Part shown: one piece after another, positions 16,880-25,751 of the stretch | Layout of the letters: every line of letters begins with the position of its first letter | How positions within the stretch are numbered: position 1 is the first letter of the stretch | NCBI GenBank assembly: GCA_025656455.1 | Contig: JAHXHS010000020.1 | Span: 1 to 64,000 of the forward strand | Direction: 5' to 3' | DNA from: Candidatus Thiodiazotropha sp. (ex Epidulcina cf. delphinae) | GTDB taxonomy: Bacteria; Pseudomonadota; Gammaproteobacteria; Chromatiales; Chromatiaceae | Length of the DNA stretch: 64,000 bases | Notes under the pieces: generated by a model | What the model saw: the letters and a program-made list of their open reading frames with translations, nothing else | What the model was told of the DNA's origin: nothing | Databases searched by the model: none | Position numbers and translations under genes: made by a program

Positions 16880-17683
16880 TCAACCGGCGCGTAATGTCCG
16901 GCGATCGGCGCTGTCGGGGTGACCGATCGCGGTTGCGTAAAGCGGCGCCGCCAGATCGGGATCGAGGCACAGCAGTTCGCCGAGTTCTTGATCGAAGAAT
17001 CCGCCGATATTACAGCTTCCGAGCCCATGGGAAATCGCAGCCAAGTTCACATTCTGCATCATGTGACCCGCTTCCAACAGGATGTAGCGATAGCCGCGAT
17101 CGCCGTATTTTCCCAATGAACGCCCAACCACCGAAGCGACGACCAAGAGCACCGGCGCCACCGCAAGGGATGCCTGTCCCATGATCAGGTATTCCCTCAA
17201 TGCCTTGGGCAGTAACACCTTACGCAGCTGCTCCAGATAGTGTCCGACTGGGCGATAGTGGTAGATGCCGGACTCCAGCCCGCTGACTTGGTTGACAATC
17301 GCAAACAGTTCGAGAGGGTATAGGCCGCCGCCAGACGGCACCGGTCGTTCGAGAAATTCAAGGTTGCCGAACTCCCCGATTTCCAGAATGCCATAGCCGA
17401 CGAAGAGAAGATCGGAAAGCGTCTGCAAAGCGAGGGGCTGTGGTGAAAAGCGCCGGCACGATAAGCGGTTTCGCAACAGTTGGTCCATGCCTGCATCGGG
17501 TAATTGCGCCGCGGGCAGGCGTACTTGCGGCGCATCCGGGAATTCCAGCGCAGGCTGGGGTATCCCGGCGTCGGGTCCCGTCTGGGTGCTGGCGGTGGCG
17601 TTGTGCACCCAGCGACTGGTATTGTGGTGATAACACCAGGTCAAGGGATGGTTGCGTTTGAAGGAGGGCTCTTTTTGACTCAT
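16880..17683 (-). CDS. sagB: SagB-type dehydrogenase (TOMM azoline oxidase)
   Basis: The 267-aa protein is of the nitroreductase-like FMN family used in TOMM clusters. It begins with the family-typical HPLTWCYHHNTSRW, has LLRNRLSCRRFSPQPL (FMN contact region, ~70-85), PVPSGGGLYPLELFAIV (~115-132) and a C-terminal core with YILLEAGHMMQNVNLAAISH. Such enzymes oxidise thiazolines/oxazolines made from Cys, Ser or Thr to aromatic thiazoles/oxazoles. The start overlaps the upstream fusion gene by 4 nt, so the two are coupled. It is the last gene of a three-gene leftward operon. Confidence 0.9.
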   Translation of the reverse strand: MSQKEPSFKRNHPLTWCYHHNTSRWVHNATASTQTGPDAGIPQPALEFPDAPQVRLPAAQLPDAGMDQLLRNRLSCRRFSPQPLALQTLSDLLFVGYGILEIGEFGNLEFLERPVPSGGGLYPLELFAIVNQVSGLESGIYHYRPVGHYLEQLRKVLLPKALREYLIMGQASLAVAPVLLVVASVVGRSLGKYGDRGYRYILLEAGHMMQNVNLAAISHGLGSCNIGGFFDQELGELLCLDPDLAAPLYATAIGHPDSADRRTLRAG

Positions 17684-20181
17684 GCGAGGGGGTGGGGCGC
17701 ATCGTTGAGGTCATCGGGAGCGGCCGGAGCGGTCGCCCTATTCAGCGATTGAGGCATTCGAAGCAGGCGGTCCGCGGCCAGCCGCCGCTCGTTGCGGCCG
17801 AAATGCATGGGTTGATAGTCGGGGATGATGGCCCGGGCGCAATACAGATTGAGCGCCTCCATGTCGGGGGTCGTCAAGTTGCTGTAGAGCAGGTCCGTAC
17901 CCTGATTGCGCAGGGTTTCCACCAGTGTCGTCAGTTGCTTGCCGGCGTCTCCGATCTCCTGCTCTGGCCATTCGAATCGCCCTGTTGTTGCGGAATTCAG
18001 AAACGCGAACTGTTTGAGCTGCGATCGGTCGCAGTAGAGCAGATCATGGTCGCTCAGTGTCTTGACCTGGTGAGGATCCGCGAGTAACTCGGCAATCCGT
18101 TTTCGGATGTTGGGATCGCGCATGCGGATTCTTAGGGCCGGACGCACTTGGGCGACTTCCAGAACGGCGCTGGCGGCGGCCTTTGTCGGTGAGTAGTCGG
18201 CGCCGAGTCCCACCACGGCGGCGGGTTCGTCAGGAGTGTCACTGCCGAAACCGATGGCGATAAAGGCGTGAACCCCGTTATCGGTGGGCATGCGGTATAG
18301 CGCAATATCGACCCCGCGCCTTCTATAGCTTTCCCATATCTCGCGAATCGCGCCATCGGGGTGGGTGGACGGATCCGCTGCCGTTGCAGGCAGACGGTGC
18401 AGCCACAGGTTCAAAAATGCATCACGCTCAATCACCTCGAGCGCACCGGAGAGTATGGCGTCCGTTAATGTCGGGCCTGCCGCGAGACCATTCGAGGTAA
18501 TGGGAAACAGGTAGGCTTCGTCGGGCTGTACTTCATAGGCCATCAAAACGCCTAAGGCGGGCGCCATGACGTCTCGGTCATGGCACAGGGAACGTGTTCG
18601 AACCCATCCTATCTGTCTCTCGTCGTCAAACGGATCATAGGGCAGATTCTGGTACTGTTCCGGGCGGTAGAGCACAAGCCTTCTGGGATCCAGGGCCTGT
18701 TCGCGGATTTTTTCATAACTCGTGCGGACTATCCTTTCTTCGCCCCAGATCAAGGCGGAGTAGCGCTCCACGGCTTCGCCCAATGCGCTGCGTTGAGCCT
18801 GTTCCAGGCTGTATCCTTTTCCTGAGCAGACGATGAAACGATCCTCCTTGTCGCCTTTTTCGAGAAAGCGAGCATTGCTGAGTTCGGCGCGATAGATAAA
18901 CGGGCGTTCCGGTTCGCTTGGATCTTTGGAGATACGCCGAAAATTTCTTACCACGCCACAGATGGGGCTGACCAAACGTTCGGCGACACGGAGCGGCTCT
19001 CCGGGCGCCCGCCGATCAGCACCGAGAGCGGTCAGATTCGGTTGTTCGGGCAGGTGCTTTTTTTTTTCCGCGCAGACGGGGCAGGCCGGCCGCCGTAGCA
19101 CATGATGTCTACCGAGATCGAGATTCCAGGCATTTATCTCGACGGTTTTGCCGGCCAGGCTGGGCGTACCGATCGCCAGCATGGCTTTGAGCGCTTCTGT
19201 GCTCATGATGCCCGCCAGTATCGTTGCCAAGGGGGGGAGTGTCGGCTCCTCAAGCAAAGTCCCGGCGTCCGATTCGTTTCGTGACTCTTCCAGCGCCATG
19301 GATTCGGTGAAATCTTCGGCACAGGCCAGGTAACGCATACGCCAGCACATATAGCATGCCGTTTCATTGGGGATTACCAGCGGTCCGGCGATCGCTTTGT
19401 GTCCGTTCATCTCTCCGAACAGCGCCGGTATGTCGGTTTGCAGGGCGATGCGATTCACCCAGTGGCGAACACGCCCGAGATGATTGTCAGGAAGACAGAC
19501 GAGTAGATCCGCGTTTCGGCAGATATCGAGCAAGTGAGTCTCACTGAAGGCTTCGGTATCCGCTTCGATACTCTGATCCGTTATCAGTCCGCGTTCTTTC
19601 AACGCCTCTACGAGAACGTCTGCCCTGAATGAGCCGACAGCATTTTGTGGGAGTATCGGCATGACCGATAGATCATCATTTCGACACCGAAAGGGGTCGG
19701 CCAAAACCAGCCGCCCTATGCCGACGCGGGCGAGTTGGTCAGCGATCTGAGCGCCGCTCGAGCCAACGCCGATGATGACGATGCGCATCTCCGACAAACG
19801 CTTGACCACCCTTTCATGGGACACCTCAAGTGATTGCAGAAGGTCGTGAAACGGAGTTGCGATATTCCTTGTCGTATCGGCGGGGGTGGGTTGCGTCCTT
19901 TTCACCAGCACACCCGCGTCAGCGAGCATCTGTAGCTGCGATGAGAGGCCGTCGTGAGCGATCGAGAGCTTGCCGCTGATAGCTTTGACGCTGGTCTGCC
20001 CGTCCAGCATCGGGACGATCCGGTCGGCGAACAGGCGCGCTGACTCACCCTCCAATTGCAACGATTGCGCGGGTGAGCGGAATACCACATTGCCGGTACC
20101 GAGGGTGACGACCTCGGTGCCTGGCGTAAGGGTGAAGAAGAGAGGACCGGCGTCAGCAGGCTCAGCTTCAGTATTTTTCAC
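17680..20181 (-). CDS. TOMM cyclodehydratase: E1-like / YcaO fusion
   Basis: This 833-aa protein fuses the two cyclodehydratase parts. Residues 1-100 form a leader-binding, winged-helix-like clamp. Residues 130-375 are an E1/ThiF-like domain with a nucleotide-loop remnant GVGSSG (138-143) and two zinc Cys pairs, CYMC (276-279) and CPVC (367-370). Residues 400-810 are YcaO, with the ATP-binding SGKGYS (453-458), EAVERYS (469-475) and the TSNGLAAGPTLTDAILSGAL-type motif. YcaO activates backbone amides with ATP so that Cys/Ser/Thr side chains cyclise. The C-terminus ends APHPLA, a variant of the Pro-rich YcaO tail. The gene lies 19 nt downstream of a Cys-rich precursor gene. Confidence 0.93.
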   Translation of the reverse strand: MKNTEAEPADAGPLFFTLTPGTEVVTLGTGNVVFRSPAQSLQLEGESARLFADRIVPMLDGQTSVKAISGKLSIAHDGLSSQLQMLADAGVLVKRTQPTPADTTRNIATPFHDLLQSLEVSHERVVKRLSEMRIVIIGVGSSGAQIADQLARVGIGRLVLADPFRCRNDDLSVMPILPQNAVGSFRADVLVEALKERGLITDQSIEADTEAFSETHLLDICRNADLLVCLPDNHLGRVRHWVNRIALQTDIPALFGEMNGHKAIAGPLVIPNETACYMCWRMRYLACAEDFTESMALEESRNESDAGTLLEEPTLPPLATILAGIMSTEALKAMLAIGTPSLAGKTVEINAWNLDLGRHHVLRRPACPVCAEKKKHLPEQPNLTALGADRRAPGEPLRVAERLVSPICGVVRNFRRISKDPSEPERPFIYRAELSNARFLEKGDKEDRFIVCSGKGYSLEQAQRSALGEAVERYSALIWGEERIVRTSYEKIREQALDPRRLVLYRPEQYQNLPYDPFDDERQIGWVRTRSLCHDRDVMAPALGVLMAYEVQPDEAYLFPITSNGLAAGPTLTDAILSGALEVIERDAFLNLWLHRLPATAADPSTHPDGAIREIWESYRRRGVDIALYRMPTDNGVHAFIAIGFGSDTPDEPAAVVGLGADYSPTKAAASAVLEVAQVRPALRIRMRDPNIRKRIAELLADPHQVKTLSDHDLLYCDRSQLKQFAFLNSATTGRFEWPEQEIGDAGKQLTTLVETLRNQGTDLLYSNLTTPDMEALNLYCARAIIPDYQPMHFGRNERRLAADRLLRMPQSLNRATAPAAPDDLNDAPHPLA

Positions 20182-20200
20182 TTCCGGCGCTATTGGGGGG

Positions 20201-20521
20201 CTAACCCAATTCTTGGAAGCGGCGCATACTGCCGCCGAATTGTCCTATGTTGCAAGGACCGCAGCTACACTCAACGTCGCACGCCCGGTACTGGGGCGTT
20301 GCAGTGTAACATTGCAGGCATCGAACGATGACACAGCGGTAGCAATCGTTTATTCCGCAAAAATCGCCCCAGTCTGCGGCGACGATATCCTTTACTTTCC
20401 GATAGGCGGCAATCTCTTCGGCTGAAATGTTGGCGGGGGCGCGTTTCGCGACGGCTTCTTCGAGTAGATGCTCTATTTTGCCGATGCGAAGCTCAAGGCT
20501 TTCAAGTTCCTTACTGGCCAT
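20201..20521 (-). CDS. Candidate TOMM precursor peptide, 9 Cys in the core
   Basis: This 106-aa protein has a charged helical leader (residues 1-52, rich in E, K and A, with LELRIGKIEHLLEEAV) and a core with nine Cys at 55, 60, 63, 68, 71, 81, 85, 87 and 90, ending NIGQFGGSMRRFQELG. It sits directly before the YcaO fusion in the same operon, as substrates of these enzymes usually do. I do not recognise the core from the named classes (streptolysin S, goadsporin, heterocycloanthracin, NHLP). GGAG lies about 10 nt before the ATG. It could instead be a metal-binding Cys-rich protein, but the context makes a modified peptide likelier. Confidence 0.7.
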   Translation of the reverse strand: MASKELESLELRIGKIEHLLEEAVAKRAPANISAEEIAAYRKVKDIVAADWGDFCGINDCYRCVIVRCLQCYTATPQYRACDVECSCGPCNIGQFGGSMRRFQELG

Positions 20522-20957
20522 GATTCTGATTCTCCAACTTGAAGTTATCCCAACTTCGGGAGCCGCAAGCCCGCTGCATCGAAAAACGCAGAGCGGGGTT
20601 CCGTGTATCTCCCTCCTTTCTCTACTCCTGATGTAGTACCCTATGCTGCTTGACGTCTTCAGCGTGACGAGAAGCCATTAGCCGTTAGTCGTGATGCACC
20701 TTGACTTGAGTCATTTGTGGGTCTCTGAAAACGTCAAACAGTATAGGACACTACTCTGTCAAGAGTAGACTGATATGGACACAAGCGTCAACTACCTTTC
20801 CCTGTCATACCGTAATTCGCATTCGTGGGGCGGTGCGAGCGAGTCAATTCCGCCTGTTGGCCTCGGTGGCCGCCGAATGCCCTAATTTATGAGGGGATTG
20901 GGATTTTTTGTGACAGTGTCGATTTTTTATGACTAAGCTGGTAGAAAGATCGGCACG
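20522..20957. promoter_or_regulatory. Divergent intergenic region, TOMM precursor and dgkA
   Basis: The region must contain the promoters for the leftward TOMM operon and the rightward dgkA gene. A degenerate palindromic element occupies 20632-20754. The remainder (20760-20957) is moderately AT-rich near 20890-20935 (GATTTTTTATGACT), plausible for the dgkA promoter. No gene is supported. Confidence 0.5.
20632..20754. repeat. Degenerate palindromic element, family F
   Basis: The right end reads CTGAAAACGTCAAACAGTAT then AGGACACTA. The left end TGTAGTACCCTATGCTGCTT then GACGTCTTCAG is its imperfect reverse complement. The same right end and the CTTCTCGTCACG motif occur at 2177-2217. The mismatched ends suggest an old, immobile copy. 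It lies 110 bp upstream of the TOMM precursor start. Confidence 0.65.
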
Positions 20958-21326
20958 ATGGAGATGCCGACAAAGAATAACCTAGGGCTCCGGCGTTTGG
21001 TCAATGCGCTGGGCTGGTCGATCAAGGGGTTTCGATCGACCTTCAAACATGAGCAGGCGTTCAGGCAGGAACTCTTACTGCTCCTGGTGCTTGCGCCCCT
21101 GGGCTTATGGTTGGGCGACAATGGCGTGGAGAGGGCCTTGTTGTTGGCGCCGTTGTTGATCGTTCTGATCGTTGAATTGGTCAACAGCGCTATCGAGAGT
21201 GTCGTCGATCGGATAGGCACCGAGAAGCACGAACTCTCTGGGAGGGCGAAGGATCAGGGGTCGGCGGCGGTGTTGGTTTCGCTTATACTGGTCGCTATGT
21301 GTTGGACACTGGTATTACTGGATTGA
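20958..21326 (+). CDS. dgkA: Diacylglycerol kinase
   Basis: The 122-aa integral membrane enzyme has the signature ELVNSAIESVVDRIG followed by EKHELSGRAKDQGSAAV. Three hydrophobic segments (about 38-55, 60-80, 98-120) match the DgkA fold. It phosphorylates diacylglycerol to phosphatidic acid, recycling lipid left over from membrane-derived glucan and lipopolysaccharide modification. The first ATG is used here; a second ATG 6 nt later is equally placed relative to the upstream sequence. It is separated from the NUDIX gene by 40 nt and points the same way. Confidence 0.95.
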   Translation: MEMPTKNNLGLRRLVNALGWSIKGFRSTFKHEQAFRQELLLLLVLAPLGLWLGDNGVERALLLAPLLIVLIVELVNSAIESVVDRIGTEKHELSGRAKDQGSAAVLVSLILVAMCWTLVLLD

Positions 21327-21366
21327 GGGCTGCGAAAATAGAGCATCAACCCACCTTGATCACCTT

Positions 21367-21855
21367 ATGAATGATCGATCGCCACCTGAAGGGTTGGAGC
21401 CTGCCATCCGAAATGCCGTGCGAGCCGTGATCGTGCGGGACGGGGCGGTGCTGATGCAGAAGAAATGGGCGGAAAAAAAGGGCACCTGGTATACCCTGCC
21501 TGGCGGTGGCCAGGACGTTCACGAAACCCTGACGCAGGCGCTGATACGCGAATGCGAGGAGGAGATCGGCGCCACAGTGGAGGTCGGCGCGCTAGTCTGC
21601 GTGGCGGATTTCTTTAAACAGCGTGACACGGCTTTTCCGTCATACAGGCATTTGGTTGAGTTTCTTTTTGCCTGTTCACTGCCCGAGACCTACCGGCCGA
21701 ATGCCGGGCCTCACCCGGATAAACATCAGATCGATGTGGTGTGGCTGGCGTTTTCCGACTTTCCCGATGTGGCGCTTTTCCCTAGAGACCTTGCGCATCG
21801 TCTGCCTGCGCTGGCCGAACCTGACATGCGAACCTATTTGGGAGTGATCGACTGA
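21367..21855 (+). CDS. NUDIX hydrolase
   Basis: The 162-aa protein contains a complete Nudix box, GGQDVHETLTQALIRECEEE followed by IGA (residues ~50-72), matching Gx5Ex7REUxEExGU. It hydrolyses nucleoside diphosphate-linked substrates, but the specific one cannot be read from the sequence. The N-terminal VRAVIVRDGAVLMQKKWAEK is typical of the fold. The stop is one nucleotide before the next gene's ATG, so it forms the first clear member of the downstream phosphotransfer operon. Confidence 0.9.
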   Translation: MNDRSPPEGLEPAIRNAVRAVIVRDGAVLMQKKWAEKKGTWYTLPGGGQDVHETLTQALIRECEEEIGATVEVGALVCVADFFKQRDTAFPSYRHLVEFLFACSLPETYRPNAGPHPDKHQIDVVWLAFSDFPDVALFPRDLAHRLPALAEPDMRTYLGVID

Positions 21856-21856
21856 C

Positions 21857-23494
21857 ATGCCGCTGCCGAAAAGCATACGGGAGAATCTCCATTTTCTTCT
21901 GGCTGAGACGGCTTCTCATCTGACGCTGTTGAAAGCGTATCTGACCCTGCCGTCGGCCAGTGTTCCGTCACGCCTGCTTGATCGTCAGGGCTATGTGGAA
22001 AACCTGAAGTTGAGTATTCACAATCACTGCCTCAGGGAGATGGCCTCCTGTGACGACCAGGATGCCGATCACCAACTGATGCGCACGGTGGAGGCGATCG
22101 CCTCCAATCTCGAGCGGGTGGCTGAGCTCTGTCGCGAGGCTGTCCTGCAATGTCTCCATCTGCGGGACAGGGCCTCGCTGAAGGTGAAAGACTATCTGCT
22201 GATGATAGACCGGGTGAGCGACGGATTGGCGATGATAGAGCCGGCCCTGACGGCGAAGGATACCCGGCAAGCCTTGAAGATAGGCAGGGTGGAGCGATAT
22301 CTGGATGAGGCCTATCAACGACAGCTCAGGCGGAACGCCAGGCTGTTGAAAAAAGAGAAACGCCCGGGGGACAGGATTTCGCTCATCATGTTGGCCCACA
22401 CGATCGAGCAGATGGGGGATGCGTTGTTACGTATCAGCGAGGCGATCATCTCCGCCTCCATGGGCCAGCATTTCAATACCGACCGTTACCATGCCTTTGC
22501 CGCCTCGATCACTGAGCTGAAGGCGGTGAACGATATCGGCAAGGTGCAGGTTGAGCCGATCGCGCAGACCAAGTCGGGCAGCGCGATCAATGCGCTCAGC
22601 GGTGGCGGACGGGGGGGCGGTTACCACGGCATCTTCAAGGATGGGCGTAAACGTAAGCTCAAGGAGGAGAAACAGCGGGTCGACGACTGGCACGAAATCA
22701 TTCCGGGGCTGGCCCCCAAGATACTCGCCTATCAGAAACGCGGCGATTCGGCAGCCTTGTTGATCGAGCATCTCGCCGGCCAGACCTTTGAGCAGATACT
22801 GCTGAACGGATCGGATAGGCTATTGCAGGAGGGGTTGAATCACCTGACCGATACCCTGACCCGGGTTTGGCTGGAGACACGCAGCAAAAAGCCTGTTTCG
22901 GCCGGTTACATGAAACAACTGGCGAAACGTGTGGGTGATGTCTACACCATTCATCCTGAATTCAAGCAGCCGGCGTGCCGCATCGGCTTGACCCGGCTGC
23001 CTTCTTTCGATCAATTGCTGGAAGCGATGCAGGCGTTTGAAACAGGCGTCAAGGCGCCATTTGCGGTCTATATCCATGGCGACTTCAATGTGGATAACAT
23101 CATTTATGATCCTGAACAGCAACGGATCAATTTTATCGACCTGCACCGTTCCCGCTATATGGACTATCTGCAGGATGTCAGTGTTTTCTTGGTCTCCAAC
23201 TACCGTCTCCAGGTCTTCGACCCCAGGGTCAGGCAACGGATCATGGCGCTCTGCCGGGCGTTCTATCGTTTCGCCAGGGCGTTCGCCCGCAAGATGGGGG
23301 ATGAGACGTTCGAGATCCGCTTGGCGATGGGCCTGATCCGCTCCTTTGCCACCTCGACCCGGTTTATTTTGGATAAGTCGCTGTCGCGGAGCATGCTCTA
23401 CCGCGCGACCTATCTCATGGAGCGGCTTCTCGAAAGCGAAGCCAAACCCAAGCACCGGTTTCAGGTGCCGATCAAGGAGATATTCGTTGGCTGA
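21857..23494 (+). CDS. PhoU-like / aminoglycoside-phosphotransferase-like kinase fusion (GAK neighbourhood)
   Basis: The 545-aa protein begins with about 215 residues of long amphipathic helices resembling PhoU bundles. From about 225 a kinase-like part follows with an SGGGRGGGYHGIF glycine loop, IPGLAPKILAYQKRGDSAAL, and the APH catalytic loop HGDFNVDNI (407-415) with the metal motif INFIDLH (Asp428). These are the HxDxxxxN and D positions of active APH kinases. The substrate is unknown. The next gene starts on TTG inside its last codons, so translation is coupled. No close named family is recognised; the layout suggests a soluble kinase with a regulatory helical domain. Confidence 0.75.
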   Translation: MPLPKSIRENLHFLLAETASHLTLLKAYLTLPSASVPSRLLDRQGYVENLKLSIHNHCLREMASCDDQDADHQLMRTVEAIASNLERVAELCREAVLQCLHLRDRASLKVKDYLLMIDRVSDGLAMIEPALTAKDTRQALKIGRVERYLDEAYQRQLRRNARLLKKEKRPGDRISLIMLAHTIEQMGDALLRISEAIISASMGQHFNTDRYHAFAASITELKAVNDIGKVQVEPIAQTKSGSAINALSGGGRGGGYHGIFKDGRKRKLKEEKQRVDDWHEIIPGLAPKILAYQKRGDSAALLIEHLAGQTFEQILLNGSDRLLQEGLNHLTDTLTRVWLETRSKKPVSAGYMKQLAKRVGDVYTIHPEFKQPACRIGLTRLPSFDQLLEAMQAFETGVKAPFAVYIHGDFNVDNIIYDPEQQRINFIDLHRSRYMDYLQDVSVFLVSNYRLQVFDPRVRQRIMALCRAFYRFARAFARKMGDETFEIRLAMGLIRSFATSTRFILDKSLSRSMLYRATYLMERLLESEAKPKHRFQVPIKEIFVG

Positions 23495-24377
23495 ACCTGA
23501 AATCGGCGTGGTGGGGATTCCGGGGAAATGGTCTACCGAGGCCTTGGCCGATGCGCTGGAAGCGGCGACCGGGTTTCGCTTGGTGATCGATATGGCGGAT
23601 GTCTCCGCCGAGCTCGATAGCGGCAGGCTCTATTACCATGGCCGAGACCTGACCGGTCTCGATGCGCTGGTGGTAAAAAAGATCAGTCGCGAATACAGCC
23701 CCCACTCCCTGGATCGATTGGAGATGCTGCGGCAACTGGAGCGCGCCGGGGTGCGGGTGTTCAGCCGGGTGGAGCGGATCATTCGCCTCATCGACCGTCT
23801 CAGTTGCACCCTGTCACTCTACAATGCCGATATCCCCATGCCCCAGACACGGGTTACCGAAAGCCTTGCCGCCGCCGTATCGGCGGTGGAGGATTTCGGT
23901 TCGGCAGTCTTTAAACCCCTCTACTCCACCAAGGCCAGGGGGATGACGGTGATCGAGGCCGATAACGGGTCCGAGGAGACACAGCGGGAGATCGAGGCAT
24001 TTCAAGCGGCCAATCCGGTGATGTATATCCAGAAAAAACTGCAACTGCCAGGCAAGGATCTGGGAATGGTGTTTCTCGGCGGTGAATATCTCGGCGCCTA
24101 TGCCAGGGTGGGGAAATCGGGGGCCTGGAATACCACCATCCTGAGCGGCGGCCACTACGAGGGCTATGAAGCCAATGATGAACTGGTCGAGCTGGCCACC
24201 AGGGCGCAAGCGATCTTCGGTCTCGATTTCACCACCGTGGACGTGGCTGAAACGGAGCAGGGACCGGTGGTCTTTGAAGTGTCCGCGTTCGGCGGTTTTC
24301 ACGGGGCGCTGAAGGGTATCGGTATCGATGTCCCGACACGCTATGTCTCCTATATCCTCAAGGAGCTTGCGGCATGA
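23487..24377 (+). CDS. GAK-system ATP-grasp enzyme
   Basis: The 296-aa protein begins at a TTG with AAGGAGATA 5 nt upstream and overlaps the previous gene by 8 nt. It is an ATP-grasp ligase of the RimK-like type, with VFKPLYSTKARGMTVIEADN (ATP-binding), MYIQKKLQLPGKDLGMVFL and the metal-binding VVFEVSAFGGFHGALKGIG. ATP-grasp enzymes join a carboxylate to an amine or thiol through an acyl phosphate. The next gene is an HprK-related kinase overlapping by 4 nt and an amphi-Trp gene lies downstream. This is the partner set that NCBI curators have called the GAK system, as I recall it. The substrate is unknown. Confidence 0.85.
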   Translation: MAEPEIGVVGIPGKWSTEALADALEAATGFRLVIDMADVSAELDSGRLYYHGRDLTGLDALVVKKISREYSPHSLDRLEMLRQLERAGVRVFSRVERIIRLIDRLSCTLSLYNADIPMPQTRVTESLAAAVSAVEDFGSAVFKPLYSTKARGMTVIEADNGSEETQREIEAFQAANPVMYIQKKLQLPGKDLGMVFLGGEYLGAYARVGKSGAWNTTILSGGHYEGYEANDELVELATRAQAIFGLDFTTVDVAETEQGPVVFEVSAFGGFHGALKGIGIDVPTRYVSYILKELAA

Positions 24378-25510
24378 ATGGAAAAGATAGCGTATCGGCG
24401 GCGCCCATGGATGCAAAGGCCGCCGCCTTCCTGTTGACGGAGGGCTCGGACCTTTGTGAAACGCCCTTACGGCTGACGGTCGGCGATTGTGGTTTGGTGA
24501 TACACGCCAACAGCCGGCAACTCCTCGATCGCCTGCGGGGCTACTTCAGCCATTTGTCAAAAAAGCCGGCGCTATCCACCATTGAAATCACCGCCATTGA
24601 GAGTGAGGTGGTCGATACCGGTCTGCCTTTCGTCGATTGGCGTCGTGAGCCGGGCAAGCGTGGGCGCAAAGACGCCTATGTGGAATTGGCGGACGGCCGA
24701 TTGCTGCTCAAGGTGCGCACCGGGATGCTGTTTCTGCAGAGCGAGCAGTGGCGTGTTGCCGCCGGTCCCTGTCTGGAATACGACAACCAGCTTGTCAATT
24801 TCATCAATTCGCAAGTGATGAACTGGCTGCAACAGCGGGATTGGCTGATCTGCCATGCCGCCGGATTGATGCTGAACGGCCATGCCATCGCCATCGCTGG
24901 GTTTTCAGGCGGCGGCAAGTCGACCCTGATGTTGCACTTGATGGAGCATCCGAAGAGTCGTTATCTGACCAATGACCGGCTCTTTCTGCGCCGTCAAGGG
25001 GTAAGGGTCGAAGCGGTCGGCATCCCAAAACTGCCGCGCATCAATCCAGGCACCGTGGTGAACAATCCCAGGCTCTCATCATTGATCGATGAGGAGAGGA
25101 GGGAACGGCTGCTGCAACTGCCAAAGCAGGCGCTATGGGATCTGGAAGAGAAGTTCGATGTCGATGTGCAGCGATTCTACGGCCGGGATCGAATCGATAC
25201 CTCGACACCCGTTCCCCTAGCGGGGTTGGTGATTCTGAACTGGCGTCAAACGGATACCGACCCGGTGAAGATGACAAAAGTGGATATTTCACAGCGCAAC
25301 GAACTGCTGGCGGCGGTGATGAAGTCTCCCGGGCCTTTCTACCAGGACGCGTTAGGGGTTTTTTTACAAGATGATGATCCATTGCAGGAGGCGCCCTACC
25401 AACAGTTGCTGAAGGGTATTAGCGTCTATGAGGTAACCGGCCGGATGGATTTCGCCGGGCTGACCGGGTTGTGTTTGAAACAATGGGGTGACTATCAACC
25501 TGGCTCATGA
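24374..25510 (+). CDS. HprK-related kinase B
   Basis: This 378-aa protein has a Walker A loop GFSGGGKS (176-183) in a context like HPr kinase (ICHAAGLMLNGHAIAIAG before it, LTNDRLFLRR after it). It belongs to the HprK-related kinase B type rather than true HprK: the N-terminal domain differs and no HPr is nearby. HprK-like enzymes phosphorylate a protein serine with ATP or pyrophosphate; the partner here may be one of the neighbouring small proteins. ATGA overlap with the ATP-grasp gene indicates coupling. A 241-nt gap follows before the next gene. Confidence 0.87.
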   Translation: MNGKDSVSAAPMDAKAAAFLLTEGSDLCETPLRLTVGDCGLVIHANSRQLLDRLRGYFSHLSKKPALSTIEITAIESEVVDTGLPFVDWRREPGKRGRKDAYVELADGRLLLKVRTGMLFLQSEQWRVAAGPCLEYDNQLVNFINSQVMNWLQQRDWLICHAAGLMLNGHAIAIAGFSGGGKSTLMLHLMEHPKSRYLTNDRLFLRRQGVRVEAVGIPKLPRINPGTVVNNPRLSSLIDEERRERLLQLPKQALWDLEEKFDVDVQRFYGRDRIDTSTPVPLAGLVILNWRQTDTDPVKMTKVDISQRNELLAAVMKSPGPFYQDALGVFLQDDDPLQEAPYQQLLKGISVYEVTGRMDFAGLTGLCLKQWGDYQPGS

Positions 25511-25751
25511 CGGCTGAACCCGGTAACCGAATAGATTCGCCGCATGTCCCCTTTATCTTCCGGGAGACGTAATAAAACTGTAACAGATTATTCTTTTGTT
25601 TCCTCATCCTGTCCGTTATCTAATATAGAGGCAATATAACCCAAACACCCCTATGAAACGCAAAGGGCGCAAATGAAGTTACCTAGCTGGATGTTTTTCC
25701 TTAGGATCTTTGCGTAATTGAGCTGAAGAAGAAACATGAGGTGGAGAGAAA

